Shown: piece by piece, positions 46,969-57,464 of the stretch | How the letters are laid out: the number at the start of each line of letters is the position of its first letter | How positions within the stretch are numbered: position 1 is the first letter of the stretch | DNA from: Chaenocephalus aceratus | Lineage: Eukaryota; Chordata; Actinopteri; Perciformes; Channichthyidae | Reading direction: 5' to 3' | Length of the DNA: 64,000 nt | NCBI GenBank assembly: GCA_023974075.1 | Contig: CM043800.1 | Location: 41,818,185-41,882,184 of the forward strand | Program-made: the position numbers and the translations under genes | The notes under the pieces: model-generated | Seen by the model: only the letters and a program-made list of their open reading frames with translations | The model's database searches: none | What the model was told of the DNA's origin: nothing

Positions 46969-47039
46969 AATGGGATTTAAAGGGGAGATCTGGTCAATGT
47001 CACCCTCTGAGGAGAGGAGCCAAGACAAGGGACAGGGAC

Positions 47040-47180
47040 AGGGAGGGGGGGGGATTACTCCATGGAGACGAGGGGGAACAGCTGATGGAGACAGGAGGGG
47101 GGGGAGACAGGAGAGGGGGGGAGACAGGAGGGGGGGGGGGGCAGGAGGGGGGGGGGGGGAGACAGGAGGGGGGGGGGGCT
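47040..47180 (+). repeat. G-run repeat (GGGGGGGGAGACAGGA)
   Basis: Repeated runs of 6-13 G separated by AGACAGGA. This has strong G-quadruplex potential on the plus strand. In the mef2d transcript it would be C-rich. Confidence 0.85.
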
Positions 47181-47294
47181 ACAGAGAAACTCTCACATTA
47201 CTGACACTTGTGGTTTTTCTTTGGATTATTGAACTGAATATTCTTCATCTTAAAACTGGCCTTTTCACACGAGTTGAACACAACGCTTTATATG

Positions 47295-47742
47295 AAGGTA
47301 CACATGTTCACCATCAACTAGTTGCTAATTAACATGCATATATATATATATATATATATATATAGCAGTATATTGGCTCTTTATTAGTCATTATAAAACA
47401 CGTATTAATGCCTACTCTACAAGTATTGAGCCATTAGTTGAGAGTTTTTCCTGAATAACCCTCTAATTAGTGCTGATTATTGCAAGTAAGGACGTTGTTG
47501 TGCCTGAGTCCGGGTCTTAATATGCGCTGCTCAATACGGGCCTAATAAGGCGGTACCACAAGAAGAGTAATTCTCCACTTAAACACGATCTATTCTGATG
47601 TAGCAAGACATGCAACTTTAAGTGTTAATTGTGTCAAAATAACTTAAATGTGGTATTTTCTAACTCGGAATACGTTCACTAATAAGAGGCTCTAATGTTC
47701 ATGTTAATTAACAACTAGTTGACGTGAACATGTGTGTACCTT
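47295..47742. mobile_element. TIR element (AAGGTACACATGTTCACC ends)
   Basis: The left AAGGTACACATGTTCACC, ATCAACTAGTTGCTAATTAA is inverted at the right as TTAATTAACAACTAGTTGAC, GTGAACATGTGTGTACCTT. The arms are roughly 45 bp. A (TA)n tract (47338-47364) lies just inside the left arm. The interior has short motifs (TTGGCTCTTTATTAGT) and no open frame. It is a MITE by structure; the superfamily is not assigned because no clear target duplication was seen. Confidence 0.75.
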
Positions 47743-48186
47743 AATCTAAAGTGTTACGGTATGTTTCTCGTTATTGTGCTTTTCATCTCGTTTTTAGTTG
47801 TTTTATTATTTTACTCCTATTGTGTTATTCGGTCTTGTATTTGCTTCCCGTACAGCGCGTTGGTCAACCGAGCTGTATGAATAAATAAAGACGAGATTGA
47901 GATTAGAGTCAAAGTAAAATGTGGACGTGGAGTCGTCTTAAAAGAAAGACGACAACAGGCGCCTCGTTGAGTGGAGGAGAGTGTTGGCGCCTGCTCCAGC
48001 TGGCAGACACGCCGCGGGCACGGATATTATCACGCTCTTTAAGATTCTCCTCTCTTGGTTTCTGAGCCTGGAACCTTCCCGGGAGCCGCTGTGGAGCTTC
48101 AGAACGAGTCTCAACTTCCTCCTGGTTCCCTTCACCAACATGACGCTGTTTCTCTGGACTGACCCTCAGCTGTCGCCACTCAACAG

Positions 48187-48358
48187 GTGTGTGTGTGTGT
48201 GTGTGTGTGTTGTGGTGTGCACACGTGACCGCCTGTTGCTACACATAAAATATTCTGTCTGCAGACTTAAGCAGAACTCGTAGGCAACATTAGGGTAGGT
48301 GACAAACTGAAGTGGTGTGTGTGTGGTGGTGTGGTGTGTGTGTGTGTGTGTGTGTGAG
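48187..48358. repeat. Pair of short (TG)n microsatellites near exon
   Basis: TG tracts at 48187-48210 and 48314-48358. The second ends about 12 nt beyond the donor of exon 48372-48425 in transcript direction, where it reads (CA)n. Confidence 0.85.
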
Positions 48359-48371
48359 AAAGTGTACTTAC

Positions 48372-48425
48372 GGACAGGACTCGGGCACGCTCCATTTGAA
48401 TTCCCCATATCTCCCAACAGGGCAC
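48372..48425 (-). CDS. mef2d: mef2d exon (ALLGDMGNSNGACPSPV, 54 nt)
   Basis: The acceptor CTTTCAG and donor GTAAGT are intact. The exon is 54 nt, phase 1 in and phase 1 out. It completes a Gly and encodes ALLGDMGNSNGACPSPV plus the first base of the next codon. Human MEF2D has AMLGGDLNSANGACPSPV at this position, so orthology is clear. Beyond the donor, 12 nt of unique sequence lead into a CA tract of about 45 nt; intronic CA repeats are known hnRNP L binding sites that modulate nearby exons. The exon is symmetrical (54 = 18 codons), so skipping it would keep the frame. Confidence 0.94.
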
Positions 48426-49030
48426 CTGAAAGAAAAACACACCACGAACATTAAATATATATTTATTTGTTATTATTCAACTAATATTTCATATTGATTT
48501 AACTAAATAAGCTGAAGTGGAAAGGCAGAAAAACACAGTTTATATAAACAATGACAACTCTCCTCAGCTACAGTGTTTCCGATGAGGGAGTAGGTTTAAA
48601 AATGTATACAATAAATACTGAAAAAACAAATGTGTTAAAAACTGATGAATATTAAAAAGTGAGTTAAAATAATAATAATGTACCAAAATATATATAAAAT
48701 GAATATAATACAAATATATATACATAGATCATTATACCAATAGTTTAAAAAATCAAATGAAGACCATGAACATGTGTTTTATATTCTAGAAATACATATA
48801 TTGGTAAAATGCTTTCAGAATATTATATTATAGATATTTAAAATAAAACAACAATAATATTAATTTCAAAATCAGTGATTAACTCGCATTGGTGTAAAGT
48901 GTTGGTTTAAATACACTGATTATCTACAAACTGTGATTTAGTGATTTTTTACAAGGCTTTCGAAACAATAAGTTGTTTTATACAATTTGTTTTGCGGATT
49001 TTAATTAGTAAATGTTTTTTTGGGCACAAT

Positions 49031-49758
49031 AGGCGCTTTCACACCGGAGGACTTTTCCCGGGAATAGTTCTGATAGTTCCTGGGATTTGCATTCACCCCA
49101 AAAAGATCTGGAACTTTCAGCCCCAGAAAGTCCCTGCTAGAGAGGTGGTACTTTCCTGGGGAGGAAAAGGTTTGTCGGCCACACTAACCATTTCTGATTG
49201 GCTGGGCGAATTGCAAACCACGCCCCTTAAAACTCCGAAAAGTTTTGCGAAGCCGCCATTTTATTTGCTCGCATTAGCATTATTAGCATTAGCATTATCC
49301 CAGCGCACCAACGGAGAGAGACTAACGTATGGCAACACAAGATAAAACATGGGAGCGGTGGAGCGGTGGAGATGAGGAGGTGTCGGCGTTCTGGCGATTT
49401 ACTCGGAAGACGCGACCCAGCAGCTTCTACTGAAGCCGGACTCCGGGAGACTCCGGGAGACGCCGGGAGATTCCGGGAGACTCCGGGAGACTCCGGGAGA
49501 CTCCGGGAGACTCCGAGATTTCGGGTGGCAGTATACGCCGTGAAGTTGTGTGCGGCCCCTGCCAGTAAACCCAAAGCAGAAGAAGAAGAAGTGACTTCAG
49601 CGGTTCATTTGCCTAATCCTCCCCCAGGGACTTATTCCGGTGTGAACGCGATCTGTACTTAGTTCCAGGAACTTCGGGGGAAGTAAGTACCGGGAACTAA
49701 GTACCGGGAACTAAGTACCGGGAACTAAGTACCGCAAAGTACTTGGTGTGAAAGCCTT
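49031..49758 (+). mobile_element. PIF/Harbinger- or ISL2EU-like element with MYB-like ORF remnant
   Basis: The left AGGCGCTTTCACACC and right GGTGTGAAAGCCTT are terminal inverted repeats, with AT on both sides. From the ATG near 49328 the frame reads MATQDKTWERWSGGDEEVSA. One base later the shifted frame continues LAIYSEDATQQL. W-S-x-x-(D/E)EEV.A(L/F)LAIYSE resembles the start of the MYB/trihelix-like accessory protein of Harbinger elements. The frame then runs into a CTCCGGGAGA 10-bp repeat (49438-49520). The right end has repeated AAGTACCGGGAACT. Classification is tentative. Confidence 0.6.
49438..49520. repeat. 10-bp tandem repeat CTCCGGGAGA
   Basis: About eight copies of CTCCGGGAGA, itself nearly self-complementary, replacing the middle of the MYB-like frame of the surrounding element. 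Confidence 0.85.
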
Positions 49759-50552
49759 ATGAGTCCTATGGAAAATGTGTGCATCCCCACATTTTAATAG
49801 ATTAGGTTTATTTTACAACACCATTATTTCATTGAATAGAAAACAGTTATTCTGAACAGCACTGATACTAAATGCTGCAAATCCCATTTTGAAAATATAA
49901 TTGAAACAAGTGTGTCATTTAAAAGTGCTTCTGCTATCGACTCTCACTTCAGGTGTGAAGGACGTTAATGGATACATGGCGTGCTCAATGGTACTCGTGT
50001 CGAATTGCACAAGAAATGATTGCACTCGTTCTAAATTGAGTATAAAAGGTTAATTAAGCACCAAACAGAACAGGAACGTGTGAAAGGCAAGGTTTTATTG
50101 GCAGTAACGGTAAAATAACTGCCAATTATCACACGTGTGGCTTTGTTGAGAAGTTAACATCAAGTAAGTAGAATTATAATACAGCTTTCAACTTTTCTCT
50201 GTTACGATTTTAATTGTTGTGTTGAAACTAAGGCTGGGTGTTGAAATATTCAGATTCAGTGGTGGTAAAATGTCTGATAGATCAATGGCAATAACATATC
50301 AGTTTTTGTTGTACAAATACGTAAAGAGTACCTATTTTTATGTCAAATATCAACTATTATACGAGGGGAATCGTGCAATTTAATGTATTATTATTTATGT
50401 ACATATTCCCTATCATGTCTTTTTTAAGTCCCATTTATTGTTTTATTGTTTTTATAGTGTCTTGTTGTTTTTATATTGTCTGTTGTTTTTATATTGTCTT
50501 GTGTTGCGTGTTGGCACCTTGAGTTTATTGTAATTTCGTTGTACCTGTACAA

Positions 50553-51093
50553 GGGGTGTCAAACCAAGGCCACATTCGGCCCGCGACTTCATTTTATGTG
50601 GCCCCACAAGAGCTTGCAAAGAATATAATATGTTATTATACGGTTGCATGCTACAGAAGCATGTTGCCCATAAACTACATGTCCCACAATGCATCTCAAA
50701 TATGACTTTTTTCTCAGAATTTGCCTTTTTTTCTTCAAAAATATGCATTTTTCATAGAATAACTTTTTCTCAGAATTAGATTTTTATTTCAAAATGTCAC
50801 TTCTATTTTTTTTTCTCCAGAATTTGGCTTTTCTTTTTAAATCATTTTGGGACATACGCACTGAAGAGATTATTTGCAATTATTTGCCCAAGAATTCTGC
50901 TTTCAGACGTAGTTAATTATGAAGTTATTATCCGATGATAATCCAATGCAGAGGCAATGATGTAATATAATACATTTTTTATATATATGATATATGATAT
51001 ATGTATTTTTATATAGTCTTAAAGTTACACCGGCCCTTTGAGTGCAACCGTAATGCTGATGTGGCCCGCGATGAAATTGAGTTGACACCCCTG
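50553..51093 (-). mobile_element. hAT-family element, copy 4, reverse orientation, TSD CTGTACAA
   Basis: The sequence begins GGGGTGTCAAACC and ends GTTGACACCCCTG. The interior matches copies 1-3 in reverse complement (ATTCGGCCCGCGACTTC at the left, GGCCCTTTGAGTGCAACCG at the right). CTGTACAA occurs at 50545-50552 and 51094-51101. The terminal CA of the left end is deleted. Confidence 0.9.
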
Positions 51094-51613
51094 CTGTACA
51101 ATGACAAATTAAAGATCTATCTATCTATTAAATGATGGCGTCGTAGTTGCATTAACACTGTAAATTAGCAAATGAGCTAACCCGCTACATTTACAGTGAC
51201 ATTCATGAAAGCTGTATTTATCAATATGTGTGATCATAACAGTGGATTAAATGACTGCAATGTGAAAGCTGTTAGATGCTCTGGATTATCGATGAGGTGC
51301 TTTGCTTCAGGGAGACTTGATATAGTATTTTAGCGTCTTTCAGCACATTGTTTTGGTTTCGCTAAAAAGCTGTCCCCAAATAGCCAAACAATACATTTAA
51401 AAACCAATTATTGCTACCATAACATGTCAAAGTAGAGTAATGTACTTTAACCTTTACAGCAAACACACATTTCTACACAGCTCAATGTGTTTCAGTATTT
51501 TATCTTCATGTCCTTGCACCATTTCTATTCTATTTTGTTGGTATTACTTACACTATTTTAAGTTTTTGTCTGTGTTATTGTGTTTCTCTGTTGGAGGAGC
51601 CTGCCACCTAAGA

Positions 51614-51654
51614 TTTTAATTGACATAACTACACTGTAGCTATGTCAATTAAAA
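51614..51654. other. 14-bp perfect inverted repeat (hairpin)
   Basis: TTTTAATTGACATA (51614-51627) and TATGTCAATTAAAA (51641-51654) are perfect complements separated by 13 nt. It could be the ends of a decayed element or a simple hairpin. No U-tract terminator function is expected in a vertebrate intron. Confidence 0.6.
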
Positions 51655-51759
51655 AAAAGCCTTGAAATCTTGAAGTGGAGGTCATGAGGGTTAACCGAGT
51701 GATATCTGGCTGGATGGATGTGTAGAAAAGCTCCACGAAGCAAACACCATGAACCCTAC

Positions 51760-53731
51760 TGTGGTTAGATGGTAAAAGTACACACATCCTTTACTCAAGT
51801 AGAAGTACAGATACTCGTGTTTAAAAATACTCTGGTGAAAGTAGAAGTACTGACTAAACTTCTTTACTCAAGTCAAAGTAAAGAGGCTTTGAAGTGTACT
51901 TCAGTAAAAAGTACCCATAACTAGCAGCTGCTTAAAGAGTACCTGACCTCCCTTTATGTTAATAGAACAATAATGTCTTGTTAGCTAATGAATGTTTCCA
52001 TGCTGAACAACGACAACATGACAACGTTTCCATTGGTCCCTCTTCTTTAGAGAAGACCAGGAAGTGATGGATACACGGATCGTGTTCCAACCAATAGGCA
52101 CGCAATGACTCTAAAGAATAATGATCACACAAACACACATTCAGACTAAAGGAACCAGCTGTTTGGGAAATGAGAGAAGTAGAAAGTACAGGTATGTGAG
52201 TTCAACATGTAAGAAGTAGAAAGTACAGGTATTTGGGTTCAACATGTGAGAAGTAGAAAGTACAGGTATTTGAGTTCAACATGTAAGAAGTAGAAAGTAC
52301 AGGTATTTGGGTTCAACATGTAAGAAGTAGAAAGTACAGGTATTTGTGTTCAACATGTAAGAAGTAGAAAGTACAGGTATTTGAGTTCAACATGTAAGAA
52401 GTAGAAAGTACAGGTATTTGAGTTCAACATGTAAGAAGTAGAAAGTACAGGTATTTGGGTTCAACATGTAAGAAGTAGAAAGTACAGGTATTTGGGTTCA
52501 ACATGTGAGAAGTAGAAAGTACAGGTATTTGTGTTCAACATGTAAGAAGTAGAAAGTACAGGTATTTGTGTTCAACATGTAAGAAGTAGAAAGTACAGGT
52601 ATTTGTGTTCAACATGTAAGAAGTAGAAAGTACAGGTATTTGGGTGCAACATGTAAGAAGTAGAAAGTACAGGTATTTGAGTTCAACATGTAAGAAGTAG
52701 AAAGTACAGGTATTTGGTTCAACGTGTAAGAAGTAGAAAGTATAGGTATTTGAGTTCAACATGTAAGAAGTAGAAAGTACAGGTATTTGAGTTCAACATG
52801 TAAGAAGTAGAAAGTACAGGTATTTGAGTTCAACATGTAAGAAGTAGAAAGTACAGGTATTTGGTTCAACATGTAAGAAGTAGAAAGTACAGGTATTTGA
52901 GTTCAACATGTAAGAAGTAGAAAGTACAGGTATTTGAGTTCAACATGTAAGAAGTAGAAAGTACAGGTATTTGGGTTCAACATGTAAGAAGTAGAAAGTA
53001 CAGGTATTTGAGTTCAACATGTAAGAAGTAGAAAGTACAGGTATTTGGTTCAACATGTAAGAAGTAGAAAGTACAGGTATTTGAGTTCAACATGTAAGAA
53101 GTAGAAAGTACAGGTATTTGGGTTCAACATGTAAGAAGTAGAAAGTACAGGTATTTGAGTTCAACATGTAAGAAGTAGAAAGTACAGGTATTTGAGTTCA
53201 ACATGTAAGAAGTAGAAAGTACAGGTATTTGGGTTCAACATGTAAGAAGTAGAAAGTACAGGTATTTGAGTTCAACATGTAAGAAGTAGAAAGTACAGGT
53301 ATTTGAGTTCAACATGTAAGAAGTAGAAAGTACAGGTATTTGGTTCAACATGTAAGAAGTAGAAAGTACAGGTATTTGGGTTCAACATGTAAGAAGTAGA
53401 AAGTACAGGTATTTGAGTTCAACATGTAAGAAGTAGAAAGTACAGGTATTTGTGTTCAATATGTAAGAAGTAGAAAGTACAGGTATTTGGGTTCAACATG
53501 TAAGAAGTAGAAAGTACAGGTATTTGAGTTCAACATGTAAGAAGTAGAAAGTACAGGTATTTGAGTTCAACATGTAAGAAGTAGAAAGTACAGGTATTTG
53601 GGTTCAAAATGTAAGAAGTAGAAGTAAAAATTCGTCAGAAAAATAAGTAGTGGAGTAAAAGTACTGATACCAGAACAATGTACTTAAGTACAGTAACGAA
53701 GTATTTGTTCTCCACTACTTCTCACCTCTGC
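51760..53731. mobile_element. Tol2/Ac-like hAT element with internal 37-bp minisatellite
   Basis: The right end, read on the minus strand, starts CAGAGGTGAGAAGTAGTGGA and continues through ACTTCGTTACTGTACTTAAG. This resembles the terminus of the fish Tol2 hAT family (CAGAGGTGTAAAGTACTTGA). The left flank has matching AAAAGTAC, CTTTACTCAAGTAGAAGTAC and TTTACTCAAGTCAAAGTA motifs, but its terminus is not well defined. No transposase frame is present. The core (52174-53622) is a 37-bp array. Confidence 0.65.
52174..53622 (+). repeat. 37-bp minisatellite (about 39 copies)
   Basis: The unit reads GTAAGAAGTAGAAAGTACAG then GTATTTGAGTTCAACAT, with GAG/GGG/GTG/GG variants at one position. The AGAAGTAGAAAGTAC core is also present in the surrounding hAT-like element, so the unit derives from it. 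The copies are very uniform. Confidence 0.95.
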
Positions 53732-54282
53732 AGGGCGCATATGAGGAAGAGGAGGAAGAGGAGGAAGAGGAAGAGGAGGGAGGGAGGGAGGGGCATCCAT
53801 TACGAGGAACCCTCCTGCCTCGGAGACAGCATGTTATGAAAGATGCTGTAATGCATTTGAGGCGCGTTACATCACCTAATGCTGACTCACAATGAGATTA
53901 CGCCGGTCGGAACAAAGCCTGATAAGTAACCTCGTCTGAGACGCAGAAATGGGGCACAAATCCTTTTAGTCAGAGGGGGAGGGATCGCTGGGAAACACGG
54001 AGGCAGCCGTCGAGGAAATTATGGATTTCTGTGTTTATGAAGGTGGTGTGCACTTATCAGACTGACAGGTAATAGAGAGGGGAGACTGGACAGGCTTTTT
54101 GAAACAGAAAACTCTCTATAAAACTCTTGTTGCAAACAGAGGGTGGGGAAATAGGTATTTAATGAAAGAGGGATTACAATATCTAAACAGTAGTGCAGTG
54201 ATGTCCCATTTCTGTGTTGGATCCTGAAGGCTACATCTCCCTGGTTCCCTCCAAAAAAAAGATTATGATTTTGAAGTAAAAA

Positions 54283-54861
54283 GCTAATGTTGGGCTATAA
54301 AGGAACTACAGCACGGTCACATGACTTCACGTCACCTCCGCTAAGCTAAAGGTGGCTAATGTTGGGCTATAAAGGAACTACAGCACGGTCACATGACTTC
54401 ACGTCACCACCGCTAAGCTAAAGGTGGCTAATGTTGGGCTATAAAGGAACTACAGCACGGTCACATGACTCCACGTCACCACCGCTAAGCTAAAGGAGGC
54501 TAATGTTGGGCTATAAAGGAACTACAGCACGGTCACATGACTTCACGTCACCACCGCTAAGCTAAAGGCGGCTAACGTTGGGATGTAAAGGAACTACAGC
54601 ACGGTCACATGACTTCACGTCACCACGCTAAGCTAAGGTGGCTAATGTTGGGCTATAAAGGAACTACAGCACGGTCACATGACTTCACGTCACCACCGCT
54701 AAGCTAAAGGTGGCTAACGTTGGGCTATAAAGGAAACTACAGCACGGTCACATGACTTCACGTCACCAGCGCTAAGCTAAAGGTTGCTAACGTTGTGCTA
54801 TAAAGGAACTACAGCACGGTCACATGACTTCACGTCCACCACCGCTACGCTAAAGGCGTCT
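54283..54861 (+). repeat. 72-bp minisatellite, forward array (8 copies)
   Basis: The unit reads GCTAATGTTGGGCTATAAAG, GAACTACAGCACGGTCACAT, GACTTCACGTCACCACCGC then TAAGCTAAAGGTG. The preceding CATCTCCCTGGTTCCCTCC and TTTTGAAGTAAAAAGCTAA are found in reverse complement just beyond the 57-58 kb array. The two arrays therefore arose in oppositely oriented copies of one dispersed element. Confidence 0.94.
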
Positions 54862-54994
54862 AATAAGAAGCGTGATGACGTGACATATTGTGCCAATTTT
54901 CAGGTTCATATTAGCATTTATATTTTATATAGAAAACTTGACTTGAAAAGTGATGTCACTAAGTTCTGGATGTAAACAAAGGAGTCCAATGGAG

Positions 54995-55432
54995 CAGTGG
55001 CGTTTCTAGACCAATTTGACTGGGGGGGCCACTGGGGGGCCAGTTATTTTCTGAGGGGGGCACAATAAATGCAGGACGAAAAAGAGAACTAGACAGTATG
55101 AAGTAATTGCACATAAGAAAAACAATGCAATACAGTTATTGGTATTTGTTCAGTACACTTATATATTTCAGATAGATCTTATAGTTATTACTGTTAGCTT
55201 CAGCTTAAGTTATAGTGCAATGTTTGCACTAACACTATATTTATATAAAAAATAAAGGCAAATGAACAGTTACATCTCTACTTTACATAAGGGTGTCTGC
55301 ACAATCTCACATTACAGCAACAAAAATCCTGCGGTTTTTGGCAAACCGAGTACCAGAAAATATACATTAAAAAAAAAGGGTCAGTGTTAGGGGGGCACTG
55401 GCCCCCCCTGGCCCCTCCTAGAACCGCCCCTG
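54995..55432. mobile_element. hAT-like element (CAGTGGCGTTTCTAG ends)
   Basis: The left CAGTGGCGTTTCTAGACC and right TCCTAGAACCGCCCCTG are imperfect inverted repeats. The flanks CAATGGAG (54987-54994) and TAATGGAG (55433-55440) match at 7 of 8 positions. Reading across the gap gives a dispersed-repeat sequence (AAACAAAGGAGTCCAATGGA) also seen at 59785-59805, supporting insertion into an older repeat. No transposase frame remains. Confidence 0.8.
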
Positions 55433-56291
55433 TAATGGAGGCCTGATAAAAGCAGAATATGGCCTCTTTAAGGTAACATAAATCTTAATAATAGGGAAAG
55501 TATTATGGTAATCTCTTTTAACTATACCAGAGCTACCAACACTGCTTTCAAAGCAAGACTATGGTGTAGTGTGAAGACGGGCTTGAAATGCTTTCCTTTA
55601 AACCATTAAAAGGAATCAGAGTTTATCAGTGTTTGAAAAGTGTCTCCACTTTTTCTTCACTGCAACAACACCTGTCAATCAAACAGTGTGGGCGTCGCTC
55701 TGAAGTCTGTTTTCTTTTGTAGACGTTTTTTGTTAAAGAGTCTTCTTTCTCTCTTCTTCAATGTACGTCAAACTGCTGCTGCTGCTGCTTTCAGAAAGTC
55801 ATCGTCTTCTGAGGAGTTTTCTTCTTTAAAGAGAGAGCTACCAAATTGAACCTTCACTATTTTACGTGGCTGTATTTGCATTACTTAATATTAAATAAAT
55901 GTTTCTGATATCTAAAAATATATATATTTATATTGTTTATTATTGTTTGTTAGTTTTTATATTCTGTCATTTCTAGGGTGATATTTCTGCTTGTTATAAT
56001 ATCCTTTTTTTATCAATTAGTTTTACTGTTGTTTTGTTTTATATGCTATTTTTGTTTTTCACACTTCTTTCTTTTTTAATTTTGCACTGAATGGATTACA
56101 AAGCCCACAAATATTGGATCAATGGACTTAAAACTGGACAGTGTTTGTAATATACATGTTATGATACATTTCTTTCAAAATGCATAAAAGAATAAATAAA
56201 AATAAAAAAAACGTTGTATTTTCTTTTTGTGGTACTGCAAATAAAGACTGCATTAAGCCACAAAATGATCGACGCCACAGGTGTCTCTTAC

Positions 56292-56510
56292 CTGCGCTGG
56301 CTGGTCGCTGCGGTAACCCAGGCGACACAGTGTCCTATGCAGAGTTGGTTGCTGTGGCGACAGGAGGCGGGGGTCTGTGAGGGCGGAGGTGAGGAAGGAG
56401 GTCGTGGTGACCAATGCGCCACCAGGGTTGTTGCTGAACTGCAGTGCTGCGTTCTGATTGGACACGGGCACGGTGACGGGCATGGAGAAGGTGGGCTGAG
56501 GGACTGCTGA
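56292..56510 (-). CDS. mef2d: mef2d exon (MPVTVPVSNQ ... LTDPRLLSPQQP) with one apparent -1 frameshift
   Basis: The acceptor TCTCCTCCAG and donor GCAG|GTAAGA are intact. Entering in phase 0 it encodes SAVPQPTFSMPVTVPVSNQ, NAALQFSNNPGGALVTTTS, then FLTSALTDPRLLSPQQPTLH and R. The frame then needs one additional base (near 56331-56334) to continue as NTVSPGLPQRPASA(G). These blocks match MEF2D almost residue for residue. The length is 219 nt, and 220 would restore the phase-1 exit required by the next exon. It is the most upstream exon found, so the MADS/MEF2-domain exons lie beyond 64000. Confidence 0.94.
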
Positions 56511-57016
56511 CTGGAGGAGAGACAGGAAGGAGGCGGGGCTTAGAGCGAGGTCACACACGTGCATATATATATATATATAAACACACACATGCTTTTATCA
56601 TGTACAGGCAGTCAACAATCACAACAAAAGTGTTTCCAAAACAGACCAGATTTAGACGATTATATTCAGCTAAAGGACAAAGAGAATCAAGACTTTTTTT
56701 TAAATCTGTGTTTTTAATTTTAGTTTTATTTTGATGTATGCAACACAACATCAAGTCAAATTCCTCGTACGTGTCAACCTACCTGGTGATAAACCTGATT
56801 CTGATTCTGACACCAATTACTTAGAGGTTTTACAATGTAACACCTGAACCTGAAGGTCATTTAGAAAACTTCCAAGGGCAAATACTTTTACATTTTAACA
56901 TTAATTAAGGTCAATTTTTCATTAAAGTAAATATAATTGTTATTATTTAAAATGTGTTAACTAATAAAGGGTTTTGGAAATTAACTCTTCAAGCAACCAC
57001 ACATCAAATATCTCCA

Positions 57017-57050
<34 letters not shown>

Positions 57051-57464
57051 AGTTTTATCATGCAAGGTGACTTTGTGGGCCAGAAAGCGGTGTCGCCTCT
57101 CATGCCGGGTTAAAAGTCTTTAAAGTCGCAGCAGCGGGTTATTGCTTCAGCGTCGGGTTATTGTTGAAATCCCACCGACCCCACCACTGCTCATCACCTT
57201 CAGGAATAAATGCCCTGATGTGTGTGAGATCTCCTTCCAAGATAAATACCTAAATATCTTCTGCTACCAACACCTAAAATATCCCAAGAGGAAACTACTT
57301 TTTCTTTTTCGTTGTGCGCCTGAAATAAAGTTTGTGGTTTAGTAAAACAAGCTGAAGAGATTTTTGTTCTACGAGATTAAATACGTCAGTAAATCCCCAA
57401 CTGGTGAATTTAAAAATGGCGGTTCCTGACAAGTGTCTTAATGAGACGACTTAACGTCATCACG

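Larger units (their letters stand above)
39291..48371 (-). other. mef2d: mef2d intron, about 9.1 kb, mostly tandem repeats
   Basis: GTAAGT donor at 48371-48366 and CAG acceptor at 39293-39291. No exon is recognised. More than half is tandem repeat: (GA)n, TG/CA tracts, a 170-bp triplicate, a 38-bp array, a polypurine block, a 20-bp array and G-runs. A TIR element is at 47295-47742. The 39790-40320, 40850-41440, 42045-42320 and 47750-48180 stretches show nothing I can name. Confidence 0.85.
48426..56291 (-). other. mef2d: mef2d intron, about 7.9 kb
   Basis: GTAAGA donor at 56291-56286 and CAG acceptor next to 48425. It contains AT-rich unique DNA (48430-49030), a PIF/Harbinger-like element (49031-49758), a reverse hAT copy 4 (50553-51093), a 14-bp hairpin (51614-51654), a Tol2-like element with a 37-bp array (51760-53731), a (GAGGAA)n stretch (53743-53790), the 72-bp array (54283-54861) and a hAT-like element (54995-55432). 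Segments 49760-50540, 53800-54230 and 55500-56290 show nothing I can name. Confidence 0.82.

Noticed and set aside
46181..47332. 383-codon plus-strand open frame, rich in Tyr, Cys, Val and Leu
   Set aside because: It is a translation of the 20-bp minisatellite and the G-run repeat, with no recognisable domain or codon bias.
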